Shown here in pieces: positions 1 to 7,429 of a stretch of 32,102 nt of DNA. Position 1 is the stretch's first letter. Each line of letters opens with the position of its first letter. The DNA comes from an uncultured bacterium (GTDB lineage: Bacteria; Verrucomicrobiota; Kiritimatiellia; CAIKKV01; CAIJXV01): assembly GCA_903824675.1 (NCBI GenBank), contig CAIJXV010000012.1, positions 1 to 32,102 of the forward strand, given 5' to 3'. A model generated the notes under the pieces. It was not told the origin of the DNA, ran no database searches, and worked only from the letters and a program-made list of their open reading frames with translations. A program made the translations under genes and the position numbers.

Positions 1-424
1 CAAAGATAGCAGCACCCGCCGACGGACACTATAATGCACCGGGGACATGGCTGTCTCCATAAAGAGTGCGGATGGAAGCGTGGCGTAGGAGCTCGAAGGA
101 ATCCGTGAAACGGATGCTTGACTATTGCCTTCTCATGGAAGCCGCAAAGATCGCCAAGGCGAGAGTGCCGGAAGCTCTGCGCGAAGAGCCGTCCCGAAAC
201 GGGCCGGGGTTTCGCGCAGACGGTTTCTGTTGGCAAGGTCTCTTTAAACACTGGGGAACCGGCCGCGCGGTGCACGATCACGCCCCGGGAGCGCTCACCA
301 CGCGGCCTGCTCCCCCCTCCGCGACCTCTGCGCCTCTGCGTGAGACCCGCCCCGCTCCCCGGCAGGTGTTCGCCGTGCGGCCTTCTCGTCCCTTCGTCTC
401 TGAATGACCTGCTTTCCTCGTTAC
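1..424. repeat. Gene-free end region with repeat D, copy 1 (131-346)
   Basis: No gene is supported here. Bases 131-346 are a diverged copy of the ~210-bp D repeat found again at 1209-1420. The two share the GCGCGAAGAGCCG and GGGGTTTCGCGCAGAC blocks and the ending CTCTGCGTGAGAC. Bases 1-130 hold a short imperfect palindrome (GGGGACATGGCTGTCTCC, about 40-57) of the kind often seen beside REP-associated transposase genes, but no transposase is visible. Short plus-strand frames that cross the repeat look fortuitous. Confidence 0.6.
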
Positions 425-949
425 CTAACACCTTTCCCCTCGCTCCACCGGTTTCGCTGGGATTCCCACCATCGTTGCGCCGTCAGGCGCCGACTGGACC
501 ACAACCGCATTCGCCCCGACCTTGACTCCATTTCCGATCCGCACCCCCCCCACCACCTTGGCCCCGGCACCGATAAAAATATCGTCGCCCAACACCGGCG
601 CCTGCCCTTTTTCCGCCCCGATCGTCACCTGGTGTTCGATCCGGATCCGGCTCCCCCCCCGCACCGCGGTATTAATCACCACGCCTTGACTGTGGATCAG
701 GACAAAGCCAGGCCCGAACGTGGCCCCACGCCCGATGATGCACTGGCCCAAAATGACGTTCAACTTATTGAACACCATCGCCAGGGGGGCAATTTTAAGG
801 CGCTGAGAACCTTCCATCAGCCGGAATAAAATCATGGCCGGCGTGCCATCCGTTAATAATGTCTGCAGAATCGTTCCCGGGGTCACTCGCCCATAGACCC
901 ATTCTGCTTTGGCTGCGATATCGGATCGGATTAAGTTGAATAGATTCAT
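425..949 (-). CDS. Serine-acetyltransferase-like (left-handed beta-helix) acyltransferase
   Basis: Predicted 174-aa acyltransferase of the CysE-like hexapeptide family. The N-terminus (MNLFNLIRSDI) resembles the SATase-type helical lead-in. From about residue 68 onward there are hexapeptide turns (IIGRGATFG, VRGGSRIRIEHQVTIG, VLGDDIFIGAGAKVVGG, VRIGNGVKVGANAVV) ending in the common GIPAKPV motif. His residues in LIHSQGVVI and RIEHQVTIG are candidates for the catalytic base. In polysaccharide loci such proteins usually O- or N-acetylate sugars rather than make cysteine, so glycan acetylation is the favoured role here (inference). It is the last gene of the leftward series. The start lies just downstream of a simple repeat and has no clear Shine-Dalgarno. 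Confidence 0.85.
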   Translation of the reverse strand: MNLFNLIRSDIAAKAEWVYGRVTPGTILQTLLTDGTPAMILFRLMEGSQRLKIAPLAMVFNKLNVILGQCIIGRGATFGPGFVLIHSQGVVINTAVRGGSRIRIEHQVTIGAEKGQAPVLGDDIFIGAGAKVVGGVRIGNGVKVGANAVVVQSAPDGATMVGIPAKPVERGERC

Positions 950-1581
950 TAGGGCGATCCGTTGTTCAGTTGTTCGTTGTTAAGTTGATGGTTGTTGGTT
1001 GGGGCGGCATAGAGGGAGGAGAATTCAACCGGGCATTCAACTGCGTCGGCGCGACGGAGCGCCCCTCCCACATTCCGATTCATCATTAAAATTCCTAAAG
1101 TGGGAGGCGCTAACATGGCAATAACGGGCAGGTCTTCAATGTGGGAGGCGCGCTCCGTCGCGCCGATTCCCCTGCGAGTTTCCTTGTGCGACATCCACTC
1201 CCCGATTATCTCACGCAAAGCCGCTGAAGACGCAAAGAGTTTCAGAGAGCCTGCGCGAAGAGCCGCCCCGCAACGGGCCGGGGTTTCGCGCAGACGTTTT
1301 CTATCGGTTAGGGTGTCACTAACCCCGGGAAACCGGCCGCGCGGTGCACGATTACGCCCCGTGAGCGCTCACCGCGCGGCCTGCTCCCCCCTCCGCGACC
1401 TCTGCGCCTCTGCGTGAGACCCACTCTTCCCCAGCGGGTGTTCGCCGTGCGGCCCGCTCCTTCATCTGCAATAATGTGGGAGGCGCGCTCCGCCGCGCCG
1501 ATTCCCCCCATACACTGGTCGGCGCGACGGAGCGCCCCTCCCACATTCCCACTCGACAACCAACAACTCAACAACGAGCAA
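950..1581. repeat. Repeat-filled gap: families A, C and D
   Basis: A 632-bp gene-free stretch between the deacetylase-like gene and the acetyltransferase gene, built almost wholly of repeats. A (GTTGTTAAGTTG type) lies at 961-1002 and, inverted, at 1556-1582. C (GGCGCGACGGAGCGCC core) lies at 1046-1076, 1139-1170, 1474-1506 and 1519-1550. D copy 2 lies at 1209-1420. The C copies form two convergent inverted pairs, so large hairpins are possible. The short frames here encode only repeat-derived peptides. Confidence 0.8.
1209..1420. repeat. Repeat D, copy 2 (212-bp inverted-repeat element)
   Basis: Begins TCTCACGCAAAG and ends CTCTGCGTGAGA, giving terminal inverted repeats. Inside are nested hairpins: an 8-bp stem TGCGCGAA/TTCGCGCA, and a perfect 12-bp inverted repeat GGCCGCGCGGTG (1335-1346) with CACCGCGCGGCC (1370-1381). 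It has no coding capacity. The architecture resembles a MITE or large REP-type element. Other copies are at 131-346, 2009-2160 (inside a gene) and 7154-7367. Confidence 0.75.
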
Positions 1582-2853
1582 CTATTTTCGCGCCGCGCGA
1601 AAATCCGGCCGCCCGACCTCGAAATCCCTCCACTCGCCGGGATCCCCCCCGTGTCCCGCCATGGCCGCCCGTACCAGATTCGACATCTCCCGCGCCGCCA
1701 CATAATGGAGCCGCCAATCGACTCCATCATTGTATCGCCGTTGTAGATCGCGATGAAATTCCACCAGCCGCCCATCCGTAAACATCGACCGACTCACCGG
1801 ATCGAATCCATGCGTATGCACTTTTACAAAAATCCATTCCGGCCGGCCGATCACATGAATCCCCTGACGCACCCATAAATCCACCCGCTCCGTCGTAGGC
1901 GGATTGACGCGGGTTAATGCCCCATTCTCCAGCCGCGGCAGAAATCCCCATTTCCGGCTTTTCCAGTTCAATCCTAATGGGCCTTGGATAATCAGAAGAT
2001 CTGATTCTGTCTCACGCAAAGGCGCAGAGAGCACGGAGGGAGAGATCCCGGAAGCCGCGAGGTGAGTCCCGTTTCGGAAACGGGATGCACCGCGCGGCTG
2101 GTCTCCGTTTATATGTGATGGCTCACTAACCGCATCCTTTGCCTGCCCTTTGCGTGAGACATCCTGAATTTTGGCTCCACTCTCCTTTACGCTACAAAGG
2201 ACACCTTCATCCGCTCCCCGCGGTCTTTGGCCGCGATCCCGGGCCAGGTAAAGCGCATTGACCATCCGCGGCTGGGTGGGCGACGGTGCGGAGGGGAAAG
2301 TAAAATCGGCATAGCACCCGGTTTCGGCCAACATCGTCAATTCGTTGTTTACCCCACACCAATCCCCATCCGGCCGGGAATTACACAAGGCCCAATTGCC
2401 ATGGATGAAGCCATACCGGATCCGCCCCGCGGCATCTGTACCCAATAATCCGTATTCGCGCCGCAGGAGATTGCGAAACCCGGTGAGCTTGTCTATCAAT
2501 CCCGTTGCAGTATCGTTCCGGTGATGCAAATGAATCTCGACTTCGCCCAACCCGGCCCGACACGCCTCCGCCAGCGGGGCTAAACTTTCCGGGTCGGCGT
2601 CTTCGGCCGGATAAAAAAACGTGTGTTGCGGCAGCCGTCCGTCCGCGTCATGGAACTCCGCCATCGCATTCCGGTACCGTTCGGCCCAATCCCGCACCGC
2701 CGGCCCGCGCCGGGCGGAATCAGGTTCCCAATGAACCGGCTCAAAATGGTCGACCAGACAAAAAATCAGATGCCGCATCCCCGGGGTTCGCGGGGGACGC
2801 CGACAGATCGAAGCCAGGTAACCCGGCAGCCATTTATCGATTGCTTTCAGCAT
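1582..2853 (-). CDS. Polysaccharide-deacetylase-like protein with an in-frame repeat insertion
   Basis: A 423-aa protein resembling uncharacterised deacetylase-like proteins of exopolysaccharide loci. Visible motifs are VDHFEPVHW (34-42), HTFFYPAED (77-85), EIHLHHRND (106-114), IHGNWALCNS (150-159) and TFPSAPSPTQ (185-194). These His/Asp clusters suit a metal-dependent CE4/NodB-like fold, but I cannot assign the catalytic set with certainty. Residues about 232-282 (2009-2160) are encoded by a complete D repeat with its terminal inverted repeats. The frame stays open and resumes with the conserved-looking SDLLIIQGPLGLNW. Whether the enzyme tolerates this loop is unknown. A simple repeat (family A) sits directly upstream, and no clear Shine-Dalgarno is seen. 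Confidence 0.75.
   Translation of the reverse strand: MLKAIDKWLPGYLASICRRPPRTPGMRHLIFCLVDHFEPVHWEPDSARRGPAVRDWAERYRNAMAEFHDADGRLPQHTFFYPAEDADPESLAPLAEACRAGLGEVEIHLHHRNDTATGLIDKLTGFRNLLRREYGLLGTDAAGRIRYGFIHGNWALCNSRPDGDWCGVNNELTMLAETGCYADFTFPSAPSPTQPRMVNALYLARDRGQRPRGADEGVLCSVKESGAKIQDVSRKGQAKDAVSEPSHINGDQPRGASRFRNGTHLAASGISPSVLSAPLRETESDLLIIQGPLGLNWKSRKWGFLPRLENGALTRVNPPTTERVDLWVRQGIHVIGRPEWIFVKVHTHGFDPVSRSMFTDGRLVEFHRDLQRRYNDGVDWRLHYVAAREMSNLVRAAMAGHGGDPGEWRDFEVGRPDFRAARK
2009..2160. repeat. Repeat D, copy 3, inside a coding sequence
   Basis: A 152-bp copy with near-perfect terminal inverted repeats (GTCTCACGCAAAGG at the left, CCCTTTGCGTGAGAC at the right) and an internal palindrome CCCGTTTCGGAAACGGG. 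It encodes about 51 residues in frame within the deacetylase-like protein. It is shorter than copies 1, 2 and 4. No target-site duplication could be fixed by eye. Confidence 0.8.
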
Positions 2854-2867
2854 GGATAGAGTGTGGA

Positions 2868-3372
2868 GTTGTTAGTTGCTGGTTGTTTAGTTGTTGCAGA
2901 AGTAATCAGCTCAACAATGAATTTTTTTTAGGTACGCCGGACATGGCGCATTTCTGAAGATATGCAATGTAACCATTCAGAAGCTTCCAGACCTCTTCGA
3001 TGCATTTTCTCAATTCAACATACCTGTCTTCGCTGAGAAATCCTTCGTCGCGAGCACAACCTAAATGGTCGAGCATTTCAGATAATGAACCCCGAGCTTG
3101 TCGGCAGAATTGACTGTTCTCCTGATGATGGTGCCGACCAAAACCCTCGGCAATGTTGGCCGTTATTGATCGGGACGCGCGCAACATCTGATCCTTCATT
3201 CGATAGGTTTCTTCTTTGGGCAACAATTTGCAGAACTGAGATATCTCAATCCGAAAAACAACACCTCTCTTATATACCTCAAGCTCTTCAAATGTCTTTA
3301 ACATCCCCATGTCCCCTCTTTCCCTTCCCAATATTCCCCAACAAACAACTTAACAACCTAACAACTTTCCCC
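2868..3372. repeat. Repeat A copies bracketing the four-helix-bundle gene
   Basis: A degenerate simple repeat of GTTGTTAGTTG/GTTGTTTAGTTG type lies at 2868-2900, and its inverted form (AACAACTTAACAACCTAACA) at 3340-3372. The pair encloses the four-helix-bundle gene. Related copies are at 961-1002, 1556-1582, 6907-6935, 27971-28034 (inside the Wzt gene) and 29158-29189. Confidence 0.7.
2906..3304 (-). CDS. Four-helix-bundle protein (S23 / 23S rRNA intervening-sequence protein family)
   Basis: A 132-aa protein beginning MLKTFEELEVYKRG and carrying the family's typical core: helix 1 with LEVYKR, then LRASRSITANIAEGFGR, then QFCRQARGSLSEMLDHL and a final helix (VWKLLNGYI). Homologues (IVP family) were first known from intervening sequences in 23S rRNA genes, and stand-alone copies abound in some environmental genomes; their function is unclear. 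I prefer the start at 3304 because GAGGGG lies about 8 nt upstream; 3310 is also possible. The gene is bracketed by inverted copies of simple repeat A (2868-2900 and 3340-3372), and nothing suggests a role in glycan synthesis. It looks like a passenger gene. Confidence 0.85.
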   Translation of the reverse strand: MLKTFEELEVYKRGVVFRIEISQFCKLLPKEETYRMKDQMLRASRSITANIAEGFGRHHHQENSQFCRQARGSLSEMLDHLGCARDEGFLSEDRYVELRKCIEEVWKLLNGYIAYLQKCAMSGVPKKNSLLS

Positions 3373-3380
3373 TTAGCTTC

Positions 3381-4547
3381 TCATCCCCGCTCCGTCCGCT
3401 CCCAACTCCCGGAAAGGCCTCCTTTGACAAATCGGAAGAAGCCGCAGAGAAAGGCCGCCTGGACCAGACAAAAATAGGTCCACGCCTGAATCGACGTCAG
3501 CCGGTGAATCCCCCGCGCACGAGCCCAACCCCCGATCGCCGCCAAAATAAATCCGATTCCTGTTCCGCCCAATACCAGACCATTTACCCAGCCTACCCCC
3601 CACAGAACGAACTGAACGACGGCCAGGCCGACCAGGGCCAGTAACAATAACGGCGTCACCCATCGCGCTACCTTATGAAGAGCAAACATGATGGCAAACC
3701 GGCCATAATGCGGGGACAGGCAACGCCGACACAGGCCTAAAGCTTGAAAGGCGCCACTCCCGATCCGAATCCGGCGGCGAAATTCCTCAGCCCAACCCGG
3801 CGGCGTTTCTTCCCACGCCACCGCTTGCCCCCAATAGACCATGCGGCGACCCTGTTCCCGAACTTTCATCCCAATCACAAAATCGTCGATCACCGTATCT
3901 GAAGGGAAGCCGGTCCAGAATAATTCCCGCCGAATGGCATAGATCGCTCCATTGGCGCCCAAGCAGGAATCGGCGCGACTTTCCGCCGCTTTCCATTCAT
4001 TTTCACGCGCCCAATAATCGAGTTCCCGTCCCGCTGAAGCGCTCCCTTCAAAAACCAGCCGGCCGCATACGCCACCGACCTGCGGATCCTGGAACGGAAC
4101 CCGTAATTCGTTCAACGCATTTGCCGCAAACCGAGTATTGGCATCGGTAAAGATCAGCAGAGCCGGCGGGGTGGGATCTTTGGCGATCTCCTCCACTAAC
4201 CGCTTAAGAACACCCGCCTTGCCCTGCCGGGTGAGACCGGGAATAAACCGCAGCACGGAATCCCGCTGGGCCAATTCCTTCAAGATGGCACCGGTGCCGT
4301 CACTCGAAACGTCGTCACCGATCCAAATCCGCCGAATTCCGGGAGCCGTTTGTTCTCGTAGATTGGCGATCCGTTCCCGAATACACCGCTCCTCATTATG
4401 CGCGGCGATTAAAATATCCGCCGATAACAAATGAGATACCGGCGGATAATGGTCCACATAGCGGGCCTGTCGACGAAGCCAGAGCGGATAACCCACCCAG
4501 GCGGTGGCGAGAACCAGCAGGATTAAGAGCATTAAGGCAGAGAGCAT
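3381..4547 (-). CDS. Membrane-anchored family 2 glycosyltransferase
   Basis: A 388-aa GT2 enzyme, GT-A fold. It has an N-terminal membrane segment (about 1-18), a nucleotide-binding start (ADILIAAHNEE), GDDVSSDGT, a DxD-type motif in IFTDANT, a GANGAIYAIRR acceptor-region motif and IDDFVIGMKV. An Arg-rich RRRIRIG motif stands where processive GT2 enzymes carry QxxRW. Two or three C-terminal membrane segments follow (about 295-380). This is the layout of inner-membrane glycosyltransferases acting on lipid-linked or secreted glycans; the sugar is not predictable. The first 173 bp, including the start codon, are duplicated at 6710-6882, so the upstream region here has been replaced by other repeat DNA. 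Confidence 0.9.
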   Translation of the reverse strand: MLSALMLLILLVLATAWVGYPLWLRRQARYVDHYPPVSHLLSADILIAAHNEERCIRERIANLREQTAPGIRRIWIGDDVSSDGTGAILKELAQRDSVLRFIPGLTRQGKAGVLKRLVEEIAKDPTPPALLIFTDANTRFAANALNELRVPFQDPQVGGVCGRLVFEGSASAGRELDYWARENEWKAAESRADSCLGANGAIYAIRRELFWTGFPSDTVIDDFVIGMKVREQGRRMVYWGQAVAWEETPPGWAEEFRRRIRIGSGAFQALGLCRRCLSPHYGRFAIMFALHKVARWVTPLLLLALVGLAVVQFVLWGVGWVNGLVLGGTGIGFILAAIGGWARARGIHRLTSIQAWTYFCLVQAAFLCGFFRFVKGGLSGSWERTERG

Positions 4548-4548
4548 A

Positions 4549-4973
4549 TTTCAGTGGAGCGGCATTAAGATCTCTCGATTTCGCCTGCCCTGAGTTTGTC
4601 GAAGGACTCGGGAAGACAACTTTTTCTGTCATTCCGAACGGAGCAGAGCGGAGTCGAGGAATCTCGCGTTTCAGTTGATACGTTAGCAAATGGATGAATT
4701 GGTTGACTCTAAACCCAGCAGCGGATGGGTCACTTCGTCGTGTCGACGAAATGTCACAGCCGCCCTCCTCTTCGAACTTATGTTTTATCTTTGAGGGACT
4801 CTGCGAGAAAGTCCCGTCGCCGAAAAGACGAAGCAGGTGAGTTATTCCTCCCTGTCTTGGCGCCTCGGGGGTGAAGCGGGAGATGTTGCCCGTTGAGTTA
4901 CACCGCGTGATCACCTTGAAAATGGATCTTCATGGAAGACGTCCCGCTGTCTGACTTCGGACCAGCACCCGTT
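4549..4973. repeat. Gene-free stretch with repeats H and E
   Basis: About 425 bp between the methyltransferase and the GT2 gene. Bases 4565-4670 contain CCTGAGTTTGTCGAAGG and CATTCCGAACGGAGC/GTCGAGGAATCTCG blocks (family H, also at 15188-15222 and 31124-31155). Bases 4695-4870 contain a decayed, inverted copy of repeat E, with the TTCGTCG...CGACGAAATG hairpin and a GACTCTGCGAGA end. No gene or clear promoter is seen. Confidence 0.6.
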
Positions 4974-5594
4974 TTATTCCGCAGCTAAAATGCGTTTCTG
5001 CCCATCTGAAAACCAGAAACCCAAAAGGTATCGACTTAGATGCGGCAGATAAACACCTACCGAGGATAACGCTACAGCCAACTTCCAGGGACGGAGCTTT
5101 AGGTGCCCTACCCCGATGATTTGAGTGAATTCCAGAGTACGAAATTCATTGTATGAGTAAATGTATTTATGGGCTTCATGCGGATTGAATCCATCCAGTG
5201 TTTCATTCCCCCCACGCAGACAGGGGAAGGTGGGCGTAGAGACGATATAACATTGCCTGGCCACACGCCTGAGTTCACGAATAAGAGTGGCTCCTTTTTC
5301 AGCGGGCAGATGTTCGATCACTTCACAGGCAATGATGGTGTCAAACGACTTGTCGGCGAAGGGAAGTGCAATCGCATCACCAACCCGAACTTCATCGTAG
5401 ATGCCCTGGCCCTGAAGCGATTGAACATGAGGCTCAAAAACATCGATCCCCACGATATATCGCTCCTGAGAAGGTGGGGCGTACTTCTTCAAGAGATAGC
5501 CCCATTTCCCATGGCCGCACCCGACATCCAAAAAGCTTGTGCCTTGCAGGTTATTCAGCACATATGGATCAAAAATCAAGGGGCTTGTGCTCAT
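4974..5594 (-). CDS. SAM-dependent class I methyltransferase
   Basis: A 206-aa Methyltransf_11-type enzyme. Motif I is FLDVGCGHGKWG (about 20-31), the acidic loop is VGIDVFEPH, motif II-like DAIALPFADKSFDTII follows, then EVIEHLP. The C-terminal third is hydrophobic with no firm membrane segment. The start ATG overlaps the stop of the upstream radical SAM gene by 4 nt (ATGA), so the two are translationally coupled. Methylation of a sugar, or of a product of its partner, is likely; the acceptor cannot be read from sequence. Together they form a cassette bracketed by a 173-bp direct duplication. Confidence 0.88.
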   Translation of the reverse strand: MSTSPLIFDPYVLNNLQGTSFLDVGCGHGKWGYLLKKYAPPSQERYIVGIDVFEPHVQSLQGQGIYDEVRVGDAIALPFADKSFDTIIACEVIEHLPAEKGATLIRELRRVARQCYIVSTPTFPCLRGGNETLDGFNPHEAHKYIYSYNEFRTLEFTQIIGVGHLKLRPWKLAVALSSVGVYLPHLSRYLLGFWFSDGQKRILAAE

Positions 5595-6496
5595 GGGTTA
5601 CCTCCAGTGGTCAAGGCTGAAAGATGTTCTGGCAAAACATACCAATCCGATTCACAATTTCGACAAAAAGCTATGTCGGCACGTTGAGTCGATAACATTT
5701 TCGTCCTAATTTGTTTATATCCTGGGCTTTGCCAGACATCCATAATAGCTTGAGTCGAAAGATCACCCAGGATAACTTCATGTAAATAGTCCGAACAGCA
5801 AAGATAGACTTTAAGATTCCAAGCAACAAACATTCCCATAAAGGGCCAGGTGCAGATAATGTCGCGGTAGTTTTCTGGATGAAAATCCCCCGGCTGATTA
5901 CCAGCCCGGTTTCCATGTTTTTCAGAATGAGACCGTTTCCTTATCGTGAGTTGTATCCGGCTGGATTCCGGTATTGACGAAAGAAATTCGTTGAATTTGC
6001 GGGTTGTCGATTGTTCCGCAGTATAATCATTCACATCAATTGATGGCGGCCGCGGGAGCTTACACAATTGCTCCCATTGCTCTCGCGATATCAAAGAACC
6101 ATTGGTTGTAAAAGAGCATTTAGCATACATCAAACGCTCTGAAATAATACGGCAGAATTCGACCATCAAAGGATGCATAAATGACTCGTTATTTCCCGTC
6201 AGGCTGATAGTTCCCGCAAATTGGATTTCTTCCAGTTTTCGTATCACCAGAAGAAATGAATTCATCGTCATATACTGTTCGGGCCGACGGTGTGAAGATT
6301 GCGGACAAAATGGGCACTTATAATTACATGTGGAATTGATTTCCAAAAGAACGATTGGTGGAATGTTTTCTTTGAATTTAGTTTGCAATATTTTTTTGAT
6401 CTGGTGTGTTGTTATTTTCCCAGACCACCGCGCCACGCCCCTGTTGTCCCCTTTTAAAAAACAGATCTTACGGCGAATCCTATATATCCATTTCAT
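5591..6496 (-). CDS. Radical SAM protein with SPASM-like C-terminus
   Basis: A 301-aa protein. The radical SAM cluster motif CNYKCPFC (Cys57, Cys61, Cys64) follows IVLLEINST. The C-terminal half has CTWPFMGMFV, a CC pair (YLCCSDY) and a final CRNC, resembling a SPASM/twitch auxiliary Fe-S domain. GDLSTQAIMDVWQSPGYKQIR is the usual segment of that family. The start at 6496 is preferred over a longer frame because AAGGGA lies 7 nt upstream. It is coupled to the next methyltransferase gene. Such pairs occur in surface-glycan loci, but the substrate is unknown. The coding sequence looks AT-richer than its neighbours, suggesting separate acquisition. Confidence 0.85.
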   Translation of the reverse strand: MKWIYRIRRKICFLKGDNRGVARWSGKITTHQIKKILQTKFKENIPPIVLLEINSTCNYKCPFCPQSSHRRPEQYMTMNSFLLVIRKLEEIQFAGTISLTGNNESFMHPLMVEFCRIISERLMYAKCSFTTNGSLISREQWEQLCKLPRPPSIDVNDYTAEQSTTRKFNEFLSSIPESSRIQLTIRKRSHSEKHGNRAGNQPGDFHPENYRDIICTWPFMGMFVAWNLKVYLCCSDYLHEVILGDLSTQAIMDVWQSPGYKQIRTKMLSTQRADIAFCRNCESDWYVLPEHLSALTTGGNP

Positions 6497-7429
6497 TTCT
6501 ATTCCCTTAACTGGATTCTGTTCACACGATGTAGTGAATTTGCAATGCAAGGCAAGGCGCTTGGTGAACATATTGTCGCAGAATTATTACCTTGTCGAGT
6601 TTTGAATTGAGAGTCACCGCCTTGATCTTCCACCTCCGTCGCCTGAGGTGCACTTCCGACAAAGCAGACCCGAGCACCATGGGGAAAAGTCGGAGGTCTG
6701 TCTGCATAGCCCGAATACACCGCTCCTCATTATGCGCGGCGATTAAAATATCCGCTGATAACAAATGAGATGCCGGCGGATAATGGTCCACATAGCGGGC
6801 CTGTCGACGAAGCCAGAGCGGATAACCCACCCAGGCGGTGGCGAGAACCAGCAGGATTAAGAGCATTAGGGCAGAGAGCATAGCGCAGAGAGTGAGTCCG
6901 ATGGGAAGTTGTTGAGTTGTTAAGTTGTTGGTTGGCCGGGGGAGAGGCAGAGCGCGTAGAGCAGAGGATAGAATCTTTCTGTGTCCTACGACGAATGTCC
7001 TGACCGGCAATGGGTTATAAAGATCAAATCCACCTGTCATGCAGTTGAAAAATCAGCCACCGAAAACAGATCGCGATGTCCGGGGTGGGCCGGGCGGTCC
7101 CTCGCACGGCCTTCTCACCGCGGGGTTGGCATTGGGGCAACAAGGCGGAGATTTCTCACGCCAAGCCGCGGAGTTCGCCAAGGCAGAGGGTCCCGCGATG
7201 AGCGTCCACGAAACGTGGCCGGGTATCGCGCCACCGCTTGCACTTTCCTTTACGTCGTAATCAGAACAGGCACCGGACGCGTGATGCATCCCGCATCCAA
7301 GGCGGGACTTGTCGCGCGGCCTTCTTTTCGGCCTCTGTCCTCCGCGACCTCCGCGCCTCCGCGTGAAAAACAGAGCTTTGTCTCATCTTGGCACTCAGCC
7401 CTTTGCTCTCTGCCCACTCCTCCACTCCG
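6497..7429. repeat. Gene-poor stretch: GT2 fragment plus repeats A, B and D
   Basis: Bases 6497-6709 are unassigned and AT-rich and must hold the leader of the radical SAM gene; I see no strong promoter. After the GT2 fragment come repeat A (6907-6935), repeat B (6944-6970, AGGCAGAGCGCGTAGAGCAG), D copy 4 (7154-7367, from TCTCACGCCAAG to CCTCCGCGTGA) and another B-like stretch (7384-7440) that runs into the 3' end of the next gene. Confidence 0.65.
6710..6882 (-). pseudogene. Duplicated 5' fragment of the GT2 gene
   Basis: This 173-bp segment matches 4376-4548, the start of the intact GT2 gene, with only three mismatches by eye. It encodes the same first 57 residues (MLSALMLLILLVLATAWVGY onward to EERCIR), then runs into unrelated DNA. 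It therefore cannot make an enzyme. The two copies are direct repeats 2,334 bp apart and enclose the radical SAM/methyltransferase pair. Confidence 0.92.

Noticed and set aside
66-829. Overlapping plus-strand frames at the left end
   Set aside because: They cross repeat D or run antisense to the acetyltransferase gene, and have Pro/Arg-rich, low-complexity translations without family motifs.
949-1218. 89-aa minus-strand frame
   Set aside because: Its sequence is made of repeats C and A read through; no conserved domain and no ribosome binding site.
6522-7040. 172-aa minus-strand frame as a gene
   Set aside because: Only the middle part is real sequence, a copied fragment of the GT2 start; the rest is repeat or non-coding DNA.
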